64,000 nt of DNA from Opisthorchis felineus (lineage: Eukaryota; Platyhelminthes; Trematoda; Opisthorchiida; Opisthorchiidae), in contig SJOL01001950.1 of NCBI GenBank assembly GCA_004794785.1, positions 54,370 to 118,369 on the forward strand, given 5' to 3'. This document shows, in pieces, positions 10,396 to 22,200 of the stretch (the first letter of the stretch is position 1; the number at the start of each line of letters is the position of its first letter). The position numbers and the translations under genes are program-made. The notes below the pieces were generated by a model, which did not search any database, was not told the DNA's origin, and worked only from the letters and a program-made list of their open reading frames with translations.

Positions 10396-13300
10396 TCACA
10401 CTCTCTTTCGAAACCGTATCAGCTTTCGGCTCAGAGTATCAGGCAATGTGTCCAACGGTACGGTACCCGAACATACTGGAGTTTCCGGAGTGCTGCTAAA
10501 GCGGAGTTGGTTTTGATGTCTGGTCCAAGTGTCTTAACCAACCGACACGTCGTACATCACACTACCGCGTTTGCGCAGGATACGACCTGTAATCCACGAA
10601 TCATGTCCTGGGCGATAGTCACGGACAAGTACGGGCGTTCCCACCTTGAATGGAGCTCCAGCTGCCACCTGTATGGACGTTGACTCAGTAGACTGTGTTG
10701 GCAACATGGTAGAATGCACAGTTCTCAGCTTACGGTCCATGAGTGCCTCTGCAGGTGACTGGTGGTTCGCCAAAACATCATTTAGGGTCGTTCGGTACAC
10801 AAACAGAAATCTCTGAAGGGCTTCGGCGGATGTCTCCTTCCCTTAAGCTTTAAGCAAGGCTCTCTTGAATGTGTCGTCGAACCTTTCTGCTTGACCGTTC
10901 GATTGTGGGTGGTACGGTGGTGAACAAACGTGTGTTATAGCATATCGCGTGCAAAAGTCGCGGAACTCAGCGGAGGTGGACTGCGAACCATTGTCTGAGA
11001 CGATGGACTCCGGTAAGCCATGCTGACTGAAAATGTTGGATAACACACGCAGCGTACTAGATGTTGTTGGAGATGACACCGGAATAATTTCTGGCCACTT
11101 GGAAAAAGCGTCAATCAAAACCAAATAGGAAGTGCCACGTATCGGTCCTGCGTAATCAATGTGGACCCGAGACCAAGGCATCTCAGGTCGCGGCCAGGGA
11201 ATCGGTGGTTGATGTGGCAGGTTCTTGGCAGCTTGTTGGCATGTGGAGCAGCGTTTTACAAAATCATTGATGTGCTGGTCCATGTGCGGCCAGTATGCGT
11301 AACTTCGAGCTATTGACTTCATGCGGTTTATTCCTGCATGCCCAGAATGGAACTGACGGAGAACTCGATGGCGTAAAGATTGAGTAATCACGACGTGACC
11401 TCCAAACATTAAGCAATTGTTTACGACCGACAGTGCATCTCGGCGGTGAAGGAGCTGTCGAAGGCAATCATCTTTGAGGTTCGGAGGCCATCGAGAATTC
11501 ATGAACTGGATCGCCTTCTGAAGCGTCGGATCAGTCACAGTGGCTTGTTGAACCTCTGTCACGGGTAATGCACGAACAGACTGGACCAACTAGAGGCCAG
11601 CTGAGTCCTCGAAAGCAACCTGCGCAATAACCGTGTCTTCTCCGTGAGTTGGCTGATTGCTGATCAGGCGAGATAATGCATCGGCCTGGCCGAAGTCGGT
11701 GGTGCGACGATGTTGAATATCAAAGTCGTAGCCCAGCATAATAAGTGCCCATCTTTGAAGGCGGTTGGCAGAATGTGCGGGAACACCTTTCTTTGAACCG
11801 AAAATAGGCAGCAGAGGTTTATGATCGGTAAATAGGGTGAAACGGCGACCGTACAACAACTTGTGGAAACGCCTGACGACGAACACTAAGGCCAACGCCT
11901 ATTTCTCTATCTGTCCATAACGTTGTTCTGCTGGCGTTAGTGATTTCGACGCGTGCATGATGGCCTTCTCCGATCCGTCTAGGAAGACGTGCAGAATGAC
12001 GGCACCGACTCCAAAAGTAGAGGCATCAGCTGTCACAACGATCGGTAGCTTTGGGTCGTAGTGAGTCAGTAGCAGATCGGAACTGAGCATCGCCTTTAGC
12101 CTGCAGAATGCTTCCTCGCATTCTTCTGACCAACGCCAGGGGACGTCTTTTCCAAGCAATTGATTTAGTGGGGGTCAAATGTCGTGTAGCGAAGGCAAGA
12201 ATGCCGAATAATAGCTGATTAACCCCAAAAAGGAACGCAGTGATGGGACATCCTTAGGAGGTGGCATCTGCTGTATTGCTCAAACGTTCTCCGGGTCAGG
12301 ATGACAACCAGAGGCATCGAAGATGAACCCATGATACTTCACGGTTGTCAAAAAGAATTGACACTTCTCAGGACGGAGGCGGAGGCCATTGTCCTGAGTG
12401 CGCAGCAAGACGGCATTGATCCGATCAAGAAGCCGTTCGGGTGAAACAGCGACGATCAGCACTTCGTCCAGGTATGCGACCACACCTGGAATGCCAGAAA
12501 GGATGGCGTCCATCAACTGCTGGAAAATTGCTGGGGCGGTTTTGACGCCAGCCGGGGGACGGTTGTATTGATACAGCCCGCGGTGTGTGTTGATTGTCAG
12601 CAGTGGGTGTGATTCTGGTGCGACTTCAACTTGAAGATACGCTTCAGCAAGATAGATTTTCTCGAAGAACTTCCCACCGTTCAGAACAGTGAATAGATCG
12701 TCGGGCACTGGCAGTTCATAGTGGTGCTGCTGAAGAGCTGCATTTAGGCCGGTTGAGAAATCGGCACATATGCGGATGTCACCGTTGGGTTTCTTCACCA
12801 CGACGATCGGCGCTGCCCAGGCGGAGTAGGATACAGGGAACAGAACGCCTTTTTGTTCCATCCGTTGAAGTTCGGCATCTACCAGTGGGAGGGAAGCGTA
12901 CGGAACTGGTCTCTTCGGACGGAAGACTGGCGTAGCACCTGGCAGGAGGTGGAGGACTGCTTGGGTCGCAGTGCACTGACCGAGACCGGATTGGAAGACA
13001 ACTGGAAATCGCTTGATGAAGTCGGATTCATGATCTGGATGCGCCGTGGGAGAGTGAACTGAATTGCAAATGACACTGATTGGAATGTCGGCTAACCCCA
13101 AGCGATCGAACCAATCAAGACCCAATAGGTTCAGCTCAGCTGCCGTTACATAACACGACCCCACGAATGTAGTTCCCCGAAAAGATACACAGCATTGGAG
13201 CTCACCGGAAAGTTTTAGCTCTCCACCGCAGGCACTGATAGCAGTTCGAGCGGCTTGTCTGATCGGAGGTTGCCCGAGCGTGCGCCAAAGCTTCTCCGAA

Positions 13301-14425
13301 ATGATGGTAATGTCCGACGCAGTGTCCAACTGCAGACGGACTGGATGACCATTGACGGTGACTGTGAGATACTTTCGGTGACCTGGGGTGTTGATCTGGA
13401 AAGTAGCCAGCAAACTGAGAGAGGAGCCAACAGGGTTCGATTTCGGTTTGGGACGGACTCGTGATGACGGCTTTGAAACACCAGAGGCCGTATGCATTCG
13501 TGACTGACAATACCCATCTTTGTGTCCCACGGACTTACATTGGCGGCACCGATGCTGCTTGTAGGGACAGAACCTGACGAAGTGCCAGGCTCCACAGTGC
13601 CAACATTGTGAAGGTGGTGTCTTCTTTGGGCCTTTGTTTTGCTTCGGACCAGAACACTGCGAGGACGATTTGGTCGGGCCGGAATTGACAAGGCCAGGCT
13701 GTTGCGTAGCCTGATGGATTGCATGAACTTCGGAACCGCCATGACCCCCAAGTTGGACCATCGCGGTGTCGTGCTTCAGGTTAAGCACTCGTTGACATTC
13801 CGAGGTGATGGCCTGCAGCATCATTGATGGGTCCTGCTCGATGCGGCTGAGGAGTCGGGTACGGATTTCTGCATCCTTCGGGGATTGTAGACCGCATATG
13901 AAAAGCAGCGACTTGAACTGATCTTCCGTTAACGATCTGAGTTTGAACCGTTCGCATTCCCGGTTCACGATGCCATAATATGTGAGAAAGTCGTCTGCGT
14001 CACTTTTCACCAGCTTCAGGCGTCGATAACGGATGTTGGAAAGTGACGTTTGCTCACCGAATATTTGTGAAAGCGTGTGGACCGTTTCATCAAAAGTGAA
14101 ATCTCGTGGGTTCTTTGGCAGAATATAGTTAGGGTACTTATCATGCTCTGCGGGTCCAAGTTTGCCTAGCAGGAGGCGAACCTTCCAACTATCATCTTGA
14201 ATTGCAAAGTCGACCCTGAACAGGTCGACGAAACCAATCATCAAAGGTTATTCCAGCCGAGGGTTCATAGCAAAACTCGTTGATACTGCCAGCGATTCCG
14301 TCAACCGACTGTGGGACGCTCGACGCACCCGGTGAAGGCAAACATGTGGTTGATAGTCGCTCCGTAAGTACTTTTATGAGTTGCAGTTGTTGCTCAAACA
14401 TTGCTTTGAGTTGTTCTGCCTCCAT
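10396..14425 (-). pseudogene. Decayed gag-pol polyprotein of the gypsy element
   Basis: Gag starts at 14425 (MEAEQLKAMFEQ) and shifts frame near 14235. It continues from 14244 through a capsid-like domain and two zinc knuckles around 13500-13600 (CWHCGAWHFVRFC, then CRQCKSVGHKDGYC). The protease motif is LDTASD. The reverse transcriptase has KIYLAEAYLQ where KIDLADAYLQ is usual, and YLDEVLI where YLDD is required, so two catalytic aspartates are lost. RNase H follows, then integrase with an HHCC finger, an intact D-D-E set (IDYAGP, SDNGSQ, GQAERFD) and a GPY/F-like end. In-frame stops are at 12280-12282, 12175-12177, 11899-11901, 11590-11592, 10843-10845 and 10534-10536; the first two look like CGA-to-TGA changes. 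Gag and pol share one frame apart from the shift. The element cannot act on its own. Confidence 0.9.
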
Positions 14426-14437
14426 CTTGCGTCGCCA
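14426..14437 (-). other. Putative primer-binding site
   Basis: Four bases inside the 5' LTR, the minus strand reads TGGCGACGCAAG and runs straight into the gag ATG at 14425. TGG is the complement of a tRNA CCA end. CsRn1-type elements are reported to use tRNA-Trp, but I cannot confirm the primer here. Confidence 0.55.
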
Positions 14438-14441
14438 AATA

Positions 14442-14723
14442 TGTTATGTTTCGATCACGCAGCGAGCAAATATAATATGCGCGGACTGTGACGATATTCT
14501 ATCCCCAGCTATGTTGCTTGATCCCGACTCCTAGTACGGCGAGTAGTAAGAAGATGAAAACCTTGCGCACAACTTTAATGATCCGAACAACACGCGATTA
14601 ACAGGCGATTCACGGAAATATGATAATGCATATATATATCCATAGTTTGACCTTGAAAATTGCCGGAAGTTCGTTAGCACACACAAAGATGCAGAGTTTT
14701 TGGGGATATTGATATCCCCAACA
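14442..14723 (-). repeat. 5' LTR of the gypsy element
   Basis: This is the 282-bp partner of 9988-10270. In the element's sense it starts TGTTGGGGATATC and ends ATCGAAACATAACA. An AT-rich run (ATATATATGC) could serve as a promoter core, but no initiation site can be fixed from sequence alone. Confidence 0.93.
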
Positions 14724-16195
14724 GAAATTCACAACGCCTATGTCCTCATGAGACCGATAGTAGGCGGAATACGTTCCCTATCTAATAGGCTGGCCACGCT
14801 CTTGACGAGTATTCTAAAACCCTTTACGTGATAATATTGTGCTTATTAAAATTCATTCGAATTTACCAACAAATTGGCGGAGTTCTCCGTGGAACTGTGT
14901 TACATCCCTATGACTTTCGACCTCAACTCGTCTCCGAATGTGTCGAAAAGGGACTCTAGAAATAGCTAAGCAGTTTCTGTTAGCTGCTGTTCTATATAAA
15001 CCAGAGACATTCGAAGTTATTCGAAGGACTCTGTACACGGCTAACATGAGAGCAGCATCCCACAAGGTGAGACTGCGCTCTGCTCTGGTCCGAGTGAAGC
15101 ATCGCTTCACGATGTGTTGAACCGGACTTGTGTCTACAAAATTAAATATGACTCTACGAAGGTCTGTTTATAGCAGATGGTTTGAGAACTTTACACCAGA
15201 ATCGATGGGCACTAGAGAAAAAAATCAGACCGCCGTTAAACGGCGATAAATGCTGAGCCTCAGCAATGGCCGAACATGCACCAGACACAGGACACAAGAC
15301 ATTAGAAAATGTGGAAGTTTTGAGGTGGGGACCGGCCACATACACTGATGGCCGAGGAGGTGGCAATCCCCAACCACCTTAGTGTGAATAGAATAGAAGG
15401 CGTAAAACTGGTAAGCCTGTACAGAGTGGCTTTAGGTCAGTCGATCTAGCACCTAGGAGTATGCGTTTATCCGCGAATAGGAGTCATCAACAGAAGTACC
15501 CTAGCTTTGAAGTGCATAAACCAAACCGACGAAAAATTCCACGTAACCTCACCCCAAACCTTTAACCAAGTTGTTCTAGCACTTACAAACTCACACAAGC
15601 CACAAAAAATTTACTAGTAGCACCCTAGAGGAATAATCAATTAAAGCGCCTTGAATCACGGACCCTAACTCATGAACCGTAGGATTTAGGCACCCATACC
15701 AGATTATCTTGTAACGGATATTCAGCACTGCTCTGGTGTGTTTGTCAGAGATCTTGCTGATTGGTTCTAAGTTTGTCTTATAACTCGGCCAACCTGATAG
15801 ATTGGCCTGTCATAGCTTTGTCAAAAGCTGTAAACCCACAGATTGCTTACCGATCCCCTCTAAAATGATTATTTCTTTACCGGTTCCAAAGCTTTTCCAG
15901 TTGATTGGAAACAGTCACGGAGCCTGTGTTCTCAAGTTGTCAAGTGACTACATTCGACTGGTGAGATTGGAGGTAAAGTGGAAGAACCACTGCATATTCA
16001 GTAAGAGATGCTTGAAGCCCATATCAATCTCTGCATCTCTGCTGTGTTTCAAAAGCTTATTCGTACGCATACAAATAAAATCGACTCTAGTCGCCGCTCG
16101 GTCTTTTCTTTCCAGCATGAACTGCTTTAATCCTCTTGAACAGAAATTTCTCCTTGCCAACAGGTGAATGCTGCATTGGTACCTGCCAGCTATCA
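14724..16195. other. Sequence between the gypsy element and KATNB1 exon 1
   Basis: A minus-strand frame at 15110-14853 (VEVESHRDVTQFHGELRQFV) is not recognised. The last few hundred bases should hold the KATNB1 5' UTR and promoter, but no distinct core promoter element can be named. Confidence 0.4.
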
Positions 16196-16214
16196 ATGAA
16201 AGCCTGGAAATTAC
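16196..16214 (+). CDS. KATNB1: KATNB1 coding exon 1 (19 nt, start codon)
   Basis: The exon encodes MKAWKL plus the first base of a Gln codon and is followed by a consensus donor GTAAGT. Joined to the next exon it gives AWKLQEC, which matches the AWKLQE start of the animal p80 propeller. The ATG at 16196 is the first ATG in this frame; upstream the frame stays open for some codons but has no other ATG, so 16196 is chosen. Any 5' UTR and promoter lie upstream and are not recognisable. Confidence 0.8.
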
Positions 16215-19200
16215 GTAAGTTGCACAGAATAATTCAATCCAGTTCGATCATTTTGGCTAACATGACTTTCCTGACGATTCCGAGAGGAGTGTGCGACTGT
16301 AGGTACATCTGTTCGTACTGTTGTTTACTGTTCCAATATTTGCTTTGAAAGGATATCAGGCCAGCCGTTTTTCAACCGGTGCTTTGTTATCCTTACTGTT
16401 TTTCAACTTTATAAAGTTTGATGCTGTATTCTTTAAGTCTGACGTTGTCAACTATCTTGTACCGTCATTCAGGTACGCCCGTTGACCAACGAGCGTCGAA
16501 CGGTATGCACTGCGTTCCCCAAAGTCAGTTTTCTTGCAAAAGCTGTTTTCCCCGGATACATCTTCATGACAACTTTACCTCTCCAAAAGTCAATCTAATC
16601 AGCCTGTAAATACGAAATAAAATCATTATTTTTAAAACTTCTACTAATTGGGCTTCTCATTTCCTGTTTGGCGCGAAGAAATTTCACTATAGTCAGCAAG
16701 CTTGCTTTTCAGTATTGGAGCGAACCCCACGTTTTCTTGCTTGAGGACTTCAGACTGTTCTTAAGCGACTGTCGGCCTTCTTTCATATGTGAGCCTCCAC
16801 CAACTAAAGCTGGATGGACGGTGGAGTCATTTGTGTCAACGAAACGACATAACAAACCATTATAAACGAGAGATTGAGCTGCATTCAGTTGAGTCTCTTA
16901 TCAAAACCAAATTCGTATGCAGATGAGAGTATTCGTCGGAAACTTATTTTTCTTGCAAATGGCTTCATAGGGATGTTAGCATTTGTGTACGTCCGTCAAT
17001 ATCTCTGTCCAAGCGCACAGCGTCGTGAAAAAAGACACATGAGAAACGCAAGACCAGAGCAGTTGAGCAAGGACAATTGGACGATTGTTCAAAGAATGTT
17101 CAGGTAACAGGCCAATCGCATCGTGCGGACGGCATTCCGGAAAGGAGGAGTCAAGTACAACTGCATATTGTAGATGTGTGTGACATGGTTCGCTTGTCTG
17201 TCGGAGATATCTGGTTGCCTTCCCCTGCGTTCATGTCAGAGTCTGGAGAAATTCGCACGAACCCTCAGCTGGCTTACGCACTGTGACAGTTACTGCAGAG
17301 TGTACACTATCCAATCATATGACCTTCTAGCATATCAATTCAGCTAGTCCACTGCGGTACCCTTTTTGCAAGTTTGGTTCTGTTTTAAGATCAATGCTGT
17401 CTCAGCTGGCAAGTCCTGCCTTCTGTGTGGCTGGGAAATCGCTTCAGCTGTGACACCAAGTGGCAGTAAGGCGGATAAACTGACCTCGTGAACCGTAGTT
17501 TGGAAGTCACCGTCTGAGTTAATCCTCCAACTCATCGAGCCAACCCTTGACCTGGCAGAGGGGTATGAAGGAAATTACGAAACACGTGGGTGCTGTTGAT
17601 GCTACTCGCCTTCCAGGATGGGGACCGTGTGATCCTCACTGTGCCTGGTTGGAGACGCTGCAAGATATGGCTGATAACCGATGTCAGTTTCGATCTTGTT
17701 GTCAGTTTCTATCCAGATTGCCTGAATGAGTGTCTGGAGGTGTAGGCACCTCGGAATGATTGTAGTAAGCTAGCACCAAGTCCCTTCCCCGTCCACCTTT
17801 ATTCTTTTCTACACAATAAGGCTTTCAAATATATCATGGTTGTACGGCAGTGAACCATCGGTGTTGAACACTGATGTCATGCTGTCGATGATGATGATGA
17901 CCAAAGAATGTATTCGCCCCCGTTTTTCTCTGAGATGACATCATTGTGGATTTAAATACTCGTTTGCAAACCGAGGTAATTTTGACGAGAGGTGTAATTG
18001 TATCTTTCGTTTCTTCACCCGAATGTACAACACAGAAGCTTACTCGGGGTTCTGTTAGGCCATTATTCAAGATATCACAGTATTTCCACCGTTTGACTAG
18101 ATACTGGCTTCATTTAGTCTGTGGTACTCGTTACGACTGCGAACTTTGACCAACTTTTTCGTCCGCTAAACATGCAATAATACATTCGTTTTCGCATAGA
18201 ATTTAGTTGGGCTTTTGATTAACAGGCATACTGATTTGTTTCATATGAAAGCCGAATTCTGGGTAGTTTTTTGAGGCCATTGGTTGCCGGTTTCCGTCTC
18301 ATCATGTTAATCATTGGTCTAATATCCTTTTTTCTAAACACAGAAGAATGTGTTGCTCATTCTCCGGGTGTTGTCACTTGTGTCAGTTTGGGCCGCAAGT
18401 CCGGTCGTGTCATGGCGACCGGAGGCGAAGACCGTCGAGTCAAACTGTGGGCAGTTGGCAAGCCGGCGTGCATCCTCAGCCTCACCGGTCATACTTCATC
18501 GGTTGAAGCCACGGAATTCAGTCAAGAGGAAGATCGTGTTGCTGCTGGGTCACTTTCTGGCTCTATCCGAATATGGGACTTAGAGGAAGTAAAAAGTAAT
18601 TACTTTCTTCAATCATAATGCGACGCTTAAGTATCTCTGTTTTTTTTAGGATGATTATCACCTCGAGTTTAAGTAACTGACTCAATGATTGTTTTGCGTT
18701 TTGTGCGCAGCTGAGCGTCTCAGGAGGAACCCGCCAATTTAAAATGCCTGTGTGAGCGGTGTGGCTAGTTTCTGTCTGCTTACACACGGATACAGCTGCT
18801 ATTAGTCGCAAATAATATTTGTTTGTCGGATGGTGAACAAAGGCGGATTGGAATAACTATTAGATCGGCGGACTTGCATATCTCCTCACGTTCTCAGCGG
18901 TCCTCTGCAGGGAATTGTAACACACTGGTCAAGTGTTGCGTTTTAGTAAGATCGTTTCCCACTGTATTGGCAACGCATTTAGCAGTTTTTGTTCATTCAA
19001 CAATCCCGTCGCTCACTCTGAAGCTCAGGTCGCAGAGTTGACCACTCAACCATTCAGCTCTTCTATGCCGGTTCAGATTGTTTTGTTTCATCCCCTCTGA
19101 GGCCATCTTTCGGTTACAACTGCACCACGATTATATGGGTGTTTTCATCCCCCTTTTGTCTATATAACTACCTTTTCCAACTGCCCTTTCCAACCACTGG

Positions 19201-22200
19201 CGCATCAAGGTTTTAATAGTCTGAACGCCCGAATTCATTTCAAATTTTCAAAATATCAATGAAAACGTCACTTATTAGTCAAGGCAAAACTGACGATTTA
19301 TGTTCACCCGACCTAAAAATGCGGCCGTATCCGGGTCAGTTGTTTTCGTTTCTTTAACCAGTTGCGTATTTGTTATGAAGTGACTTTTCTCTATGCCTCT
19401 GTGTCTCTCCGTGATTTCCCGACTACTCTGTTATCATTTGCTACTAGCGTGTCGTAGTGACCGATGCTCAAATTTTTATTGTCTCCAGTTGTACGCGCCC
19501 TATCTGGCCACACTTCGGCAGTCAGCTCCTTGGATTTTCATCCCTTTGGTAATTTCGTCGTCTCCGGGTCGATTGATACTTTCGTCAAGGTGAGACGATA
19601 CAACGCATGTCCCCGTTCTACTTTCGTTCCATTTTTCATAGCTTACATGTGTGTCTAGGCCACATATAATCATATTTTAATGGCCTTGTTTTGCTATTGA
19701 CACCATTTACTGATGATACTCATATATGGTGGCTCTCGGTTGAGTGATCCATTCAAACCGTTTCCGTAACACTGTTTTTGCACTCTGCCCTTCCTCTATA
19801 TGAAACAGTCTCATGGATCGCTTATCGTGGAGAGCAGTTCACGTGAAACCATACACATGTAGGATTCGGGCGTCTAAGGATCTTACAGGATGGTTTGAGC
19901 TATCGGACTATACGCAGTTCGTATTCAGAAGGTAATAGGAACAGACGGGTGAGGGTAGTAGGTGCTGTATTGAGAACTGGTTCTATAAACAAATGGGTTA
20001 ATAAACATCATGAGTTAAGCAGAACGGGCAATCAACAATAGCACCATCGGTAGGAGCAGAAAAAGGGGCAGTAGGGCGGCTGGACTTTGGATACGGACAG
20101 TCAGACAGTGTAAATAAGCGGTGTGCAGAGATAACGGTGCAGAACACAGTCATTGCGGTCGGGCAGTAACGGAAACTGTCTGAAAAACGGGTATCAGTGA
20201 ATCTGGCACACATTAAATATACCTGCAGTCTTTAGCTGACACCGTGATGATGTAGTACGTGCCGAATTGAAGTGCGCCCTTAGGTCCGTTTAAAACGAAA
20301 TCCAAACAAGCACTCTCAGGTAAGATGCAATACAAACATAATAAAACAATAGGGCTTCCTGTGAAGTCGGGTTGGCGCAGTGGTTAGCGCGCTCGTATGC
20401 CATCCGAGGCATTCCGAGTTCGACCCCCGGGTGATCTGCTTTTCCGTCACAGCAGATACTTGTGAATCGATAGAGTTGACACGAAACTGCAAGCGAAGAC
20501 GAACAGGCGACAAAATCTCGACGTTAGTAACTGAAGGTTATTCAGGGAGCGAAAACCCAGGGAACAAACAGCGTTTTAATAAACATGCTATTCATTAGTG
20601 GCCAAACAAATAGGGAAATGACCACTAGTTGCCGTTGATTCACAGAAGGAATCAATAACAGGTTTATTTTCAACTGAGATTTCGTTCTGTCAGTGCGACC
20701 AATCTATGTTCAAAAACCAAGGAGCGCTGTCCAGCTGTCCCATCTTTATTGGAAATCAGCAGTATTCATCTCTTTAAGTCAGAGTTTCGAACCGGCAACC
20801 TTCCAATCGGTGTTTGATTTCTTGACCGTTCGGCCACGAGCGGCTGAGCAACAGTGCGACTAGCTTTCACACAGATATAATATGGCGGCGCTCATCCTTC
20901 AATCCACATCACGTGGTCACGTATTTACTGGTTCCTGGTGTGACGACTTCTCATATGGAGGTTTCACTCATCTTGTGAAATTATTCATCATCATCTGACG
21001 TTGCTGAACTAACTGACTGCTTGAGCGTCCAATCGGCAGCGAGCTTTTCCGGCCCAGATGCTTGATTACTTCCCTGCTGCGATTTCGGTGGGGCTTGAGG
21101 GCCTCAATAGGTTTCGGGCATTCTAGGATGATTTTCAGGAATCTGGCCTTCTTAACAATCGGATTCACCTGTCCTTCAAAGAGCGTGGATTTTCACTTCA
21201 GCCGTTGACTGCTTTTGTTGTCTATTCCCGAACAGTACAAGAGAACATTGCAACCGGCCTTTCTTGGTCTTTTCACAACTTAACATCTATCAAATGGAAA
21301 CAGTACGAAGTCGAATAGAATCGTTTCGCCAGGACTGCCATTGTTTTCCGGCCAGAAAACAACTTCCCATCACGATTCTACCGGTCATCAACAGTGCTTT
21401 ATATGCCAGTCTCCGACTTCATACATTTCATACTTCTCCCTCGTTGAAGTTTGCACAACCAATTGTAGTTTTTTACATTCGAGGTCTCCGAGCAAGTTGG
21501 ATGCTAAGGCCCCGTGCAGAGTTACCATCCAAAGTTGTCAAGTCTTGCGGTTCGTACAAGTGTCAGTCAAGTCCTGTTACCACTGGACTCATCCAAGGGT
21601 ATTTTCTTGATTTGTCCTATTTTCCACAGAGATTTTGCAAAGGCTACTGTTGCTGTTGTTTTACTAGAAAGGGTAGGTCAGCGAAATTGCGAGATCGGTG
21701 GCGGTTAATATATATGTGTGTGTGTGTGTGTGAATGCTAAGCGACCAGATATGCTTCGGTCGGTTCGTGCTCCTGAACAGAATCACTATCATGAGCACCA
21801 AAAGTAGCTCCACTGTAGAGACAACACCTAATTAAAGGTTTCGATGCCTGGGTTCACGAACCCCTGGAATGTGCATTTCAAACTGAATAAAAGCTACTTA
21901 TAGGGTGGCCTTGCCGAACCACTGTTTGTGAGACAAGCTTTGAATGTTTCGTTGTAAGCCCTACGCATCCGTAATTGGCGCCAAAAATAAATACAAAGCT
22001 AACGGGCGTTCCCATTTAGCCTAGTATATGTAGCAGGCTCAGTATATACACAAAGCGGAAGATGTCTCTGATGTCTCTCGGTGGTATTCACAACGCTATT
22101 GAGGCACAGTAGAATATGGATTCAACGAATTTCCCACCTGATGCTTTCAGACTTGCGTCTTATGCGCGCTGATTGAACGTCCCAACGGCTTAGTGACGTC

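Larger units (their letters stand above)
9988..14723 (-). mobile_element. Full-length CsRn1-like Ty3/gypsy LTR retrotransposon
   Basis: This is a complete element of about 4.7 kb read on the minus strand. Two direct LTRs (14442-14723 upstream and 9988-10270 downstream) flank a primer-binding site, a gag-pol reading frame in the order gag, protease, reverse transcriptase, RNase H, integrase, and a polypurine tract. The LTRs begin TGTTGGGG and end ATAACA in the element's sense. The gene order is that of Ty3/gypsy; the small LTRs and short leader are in keeping with the CsRn1 group described from trematodes, which is inference. No matching target-site duplication is seen (left flank ACTGG, right flank GAAAT). 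It lies outside KATNB1, upstream and antisense to it. Confidence 0.93.

Noticed and set aside
13215..13751. Minus-strand 178-residue open frame (start MGVMAVPKFMQ) as a gene
   Set aside because: It is a shadow of gag-pol in another frame. The real frame there encodes the zinc knuckles and protease.
18563..18811. Minus-strand open frame over KATNB1 exon 2
   Set aside because: It is antisense to a well-supported WD40 exon and its intron and has no recognisable motif.
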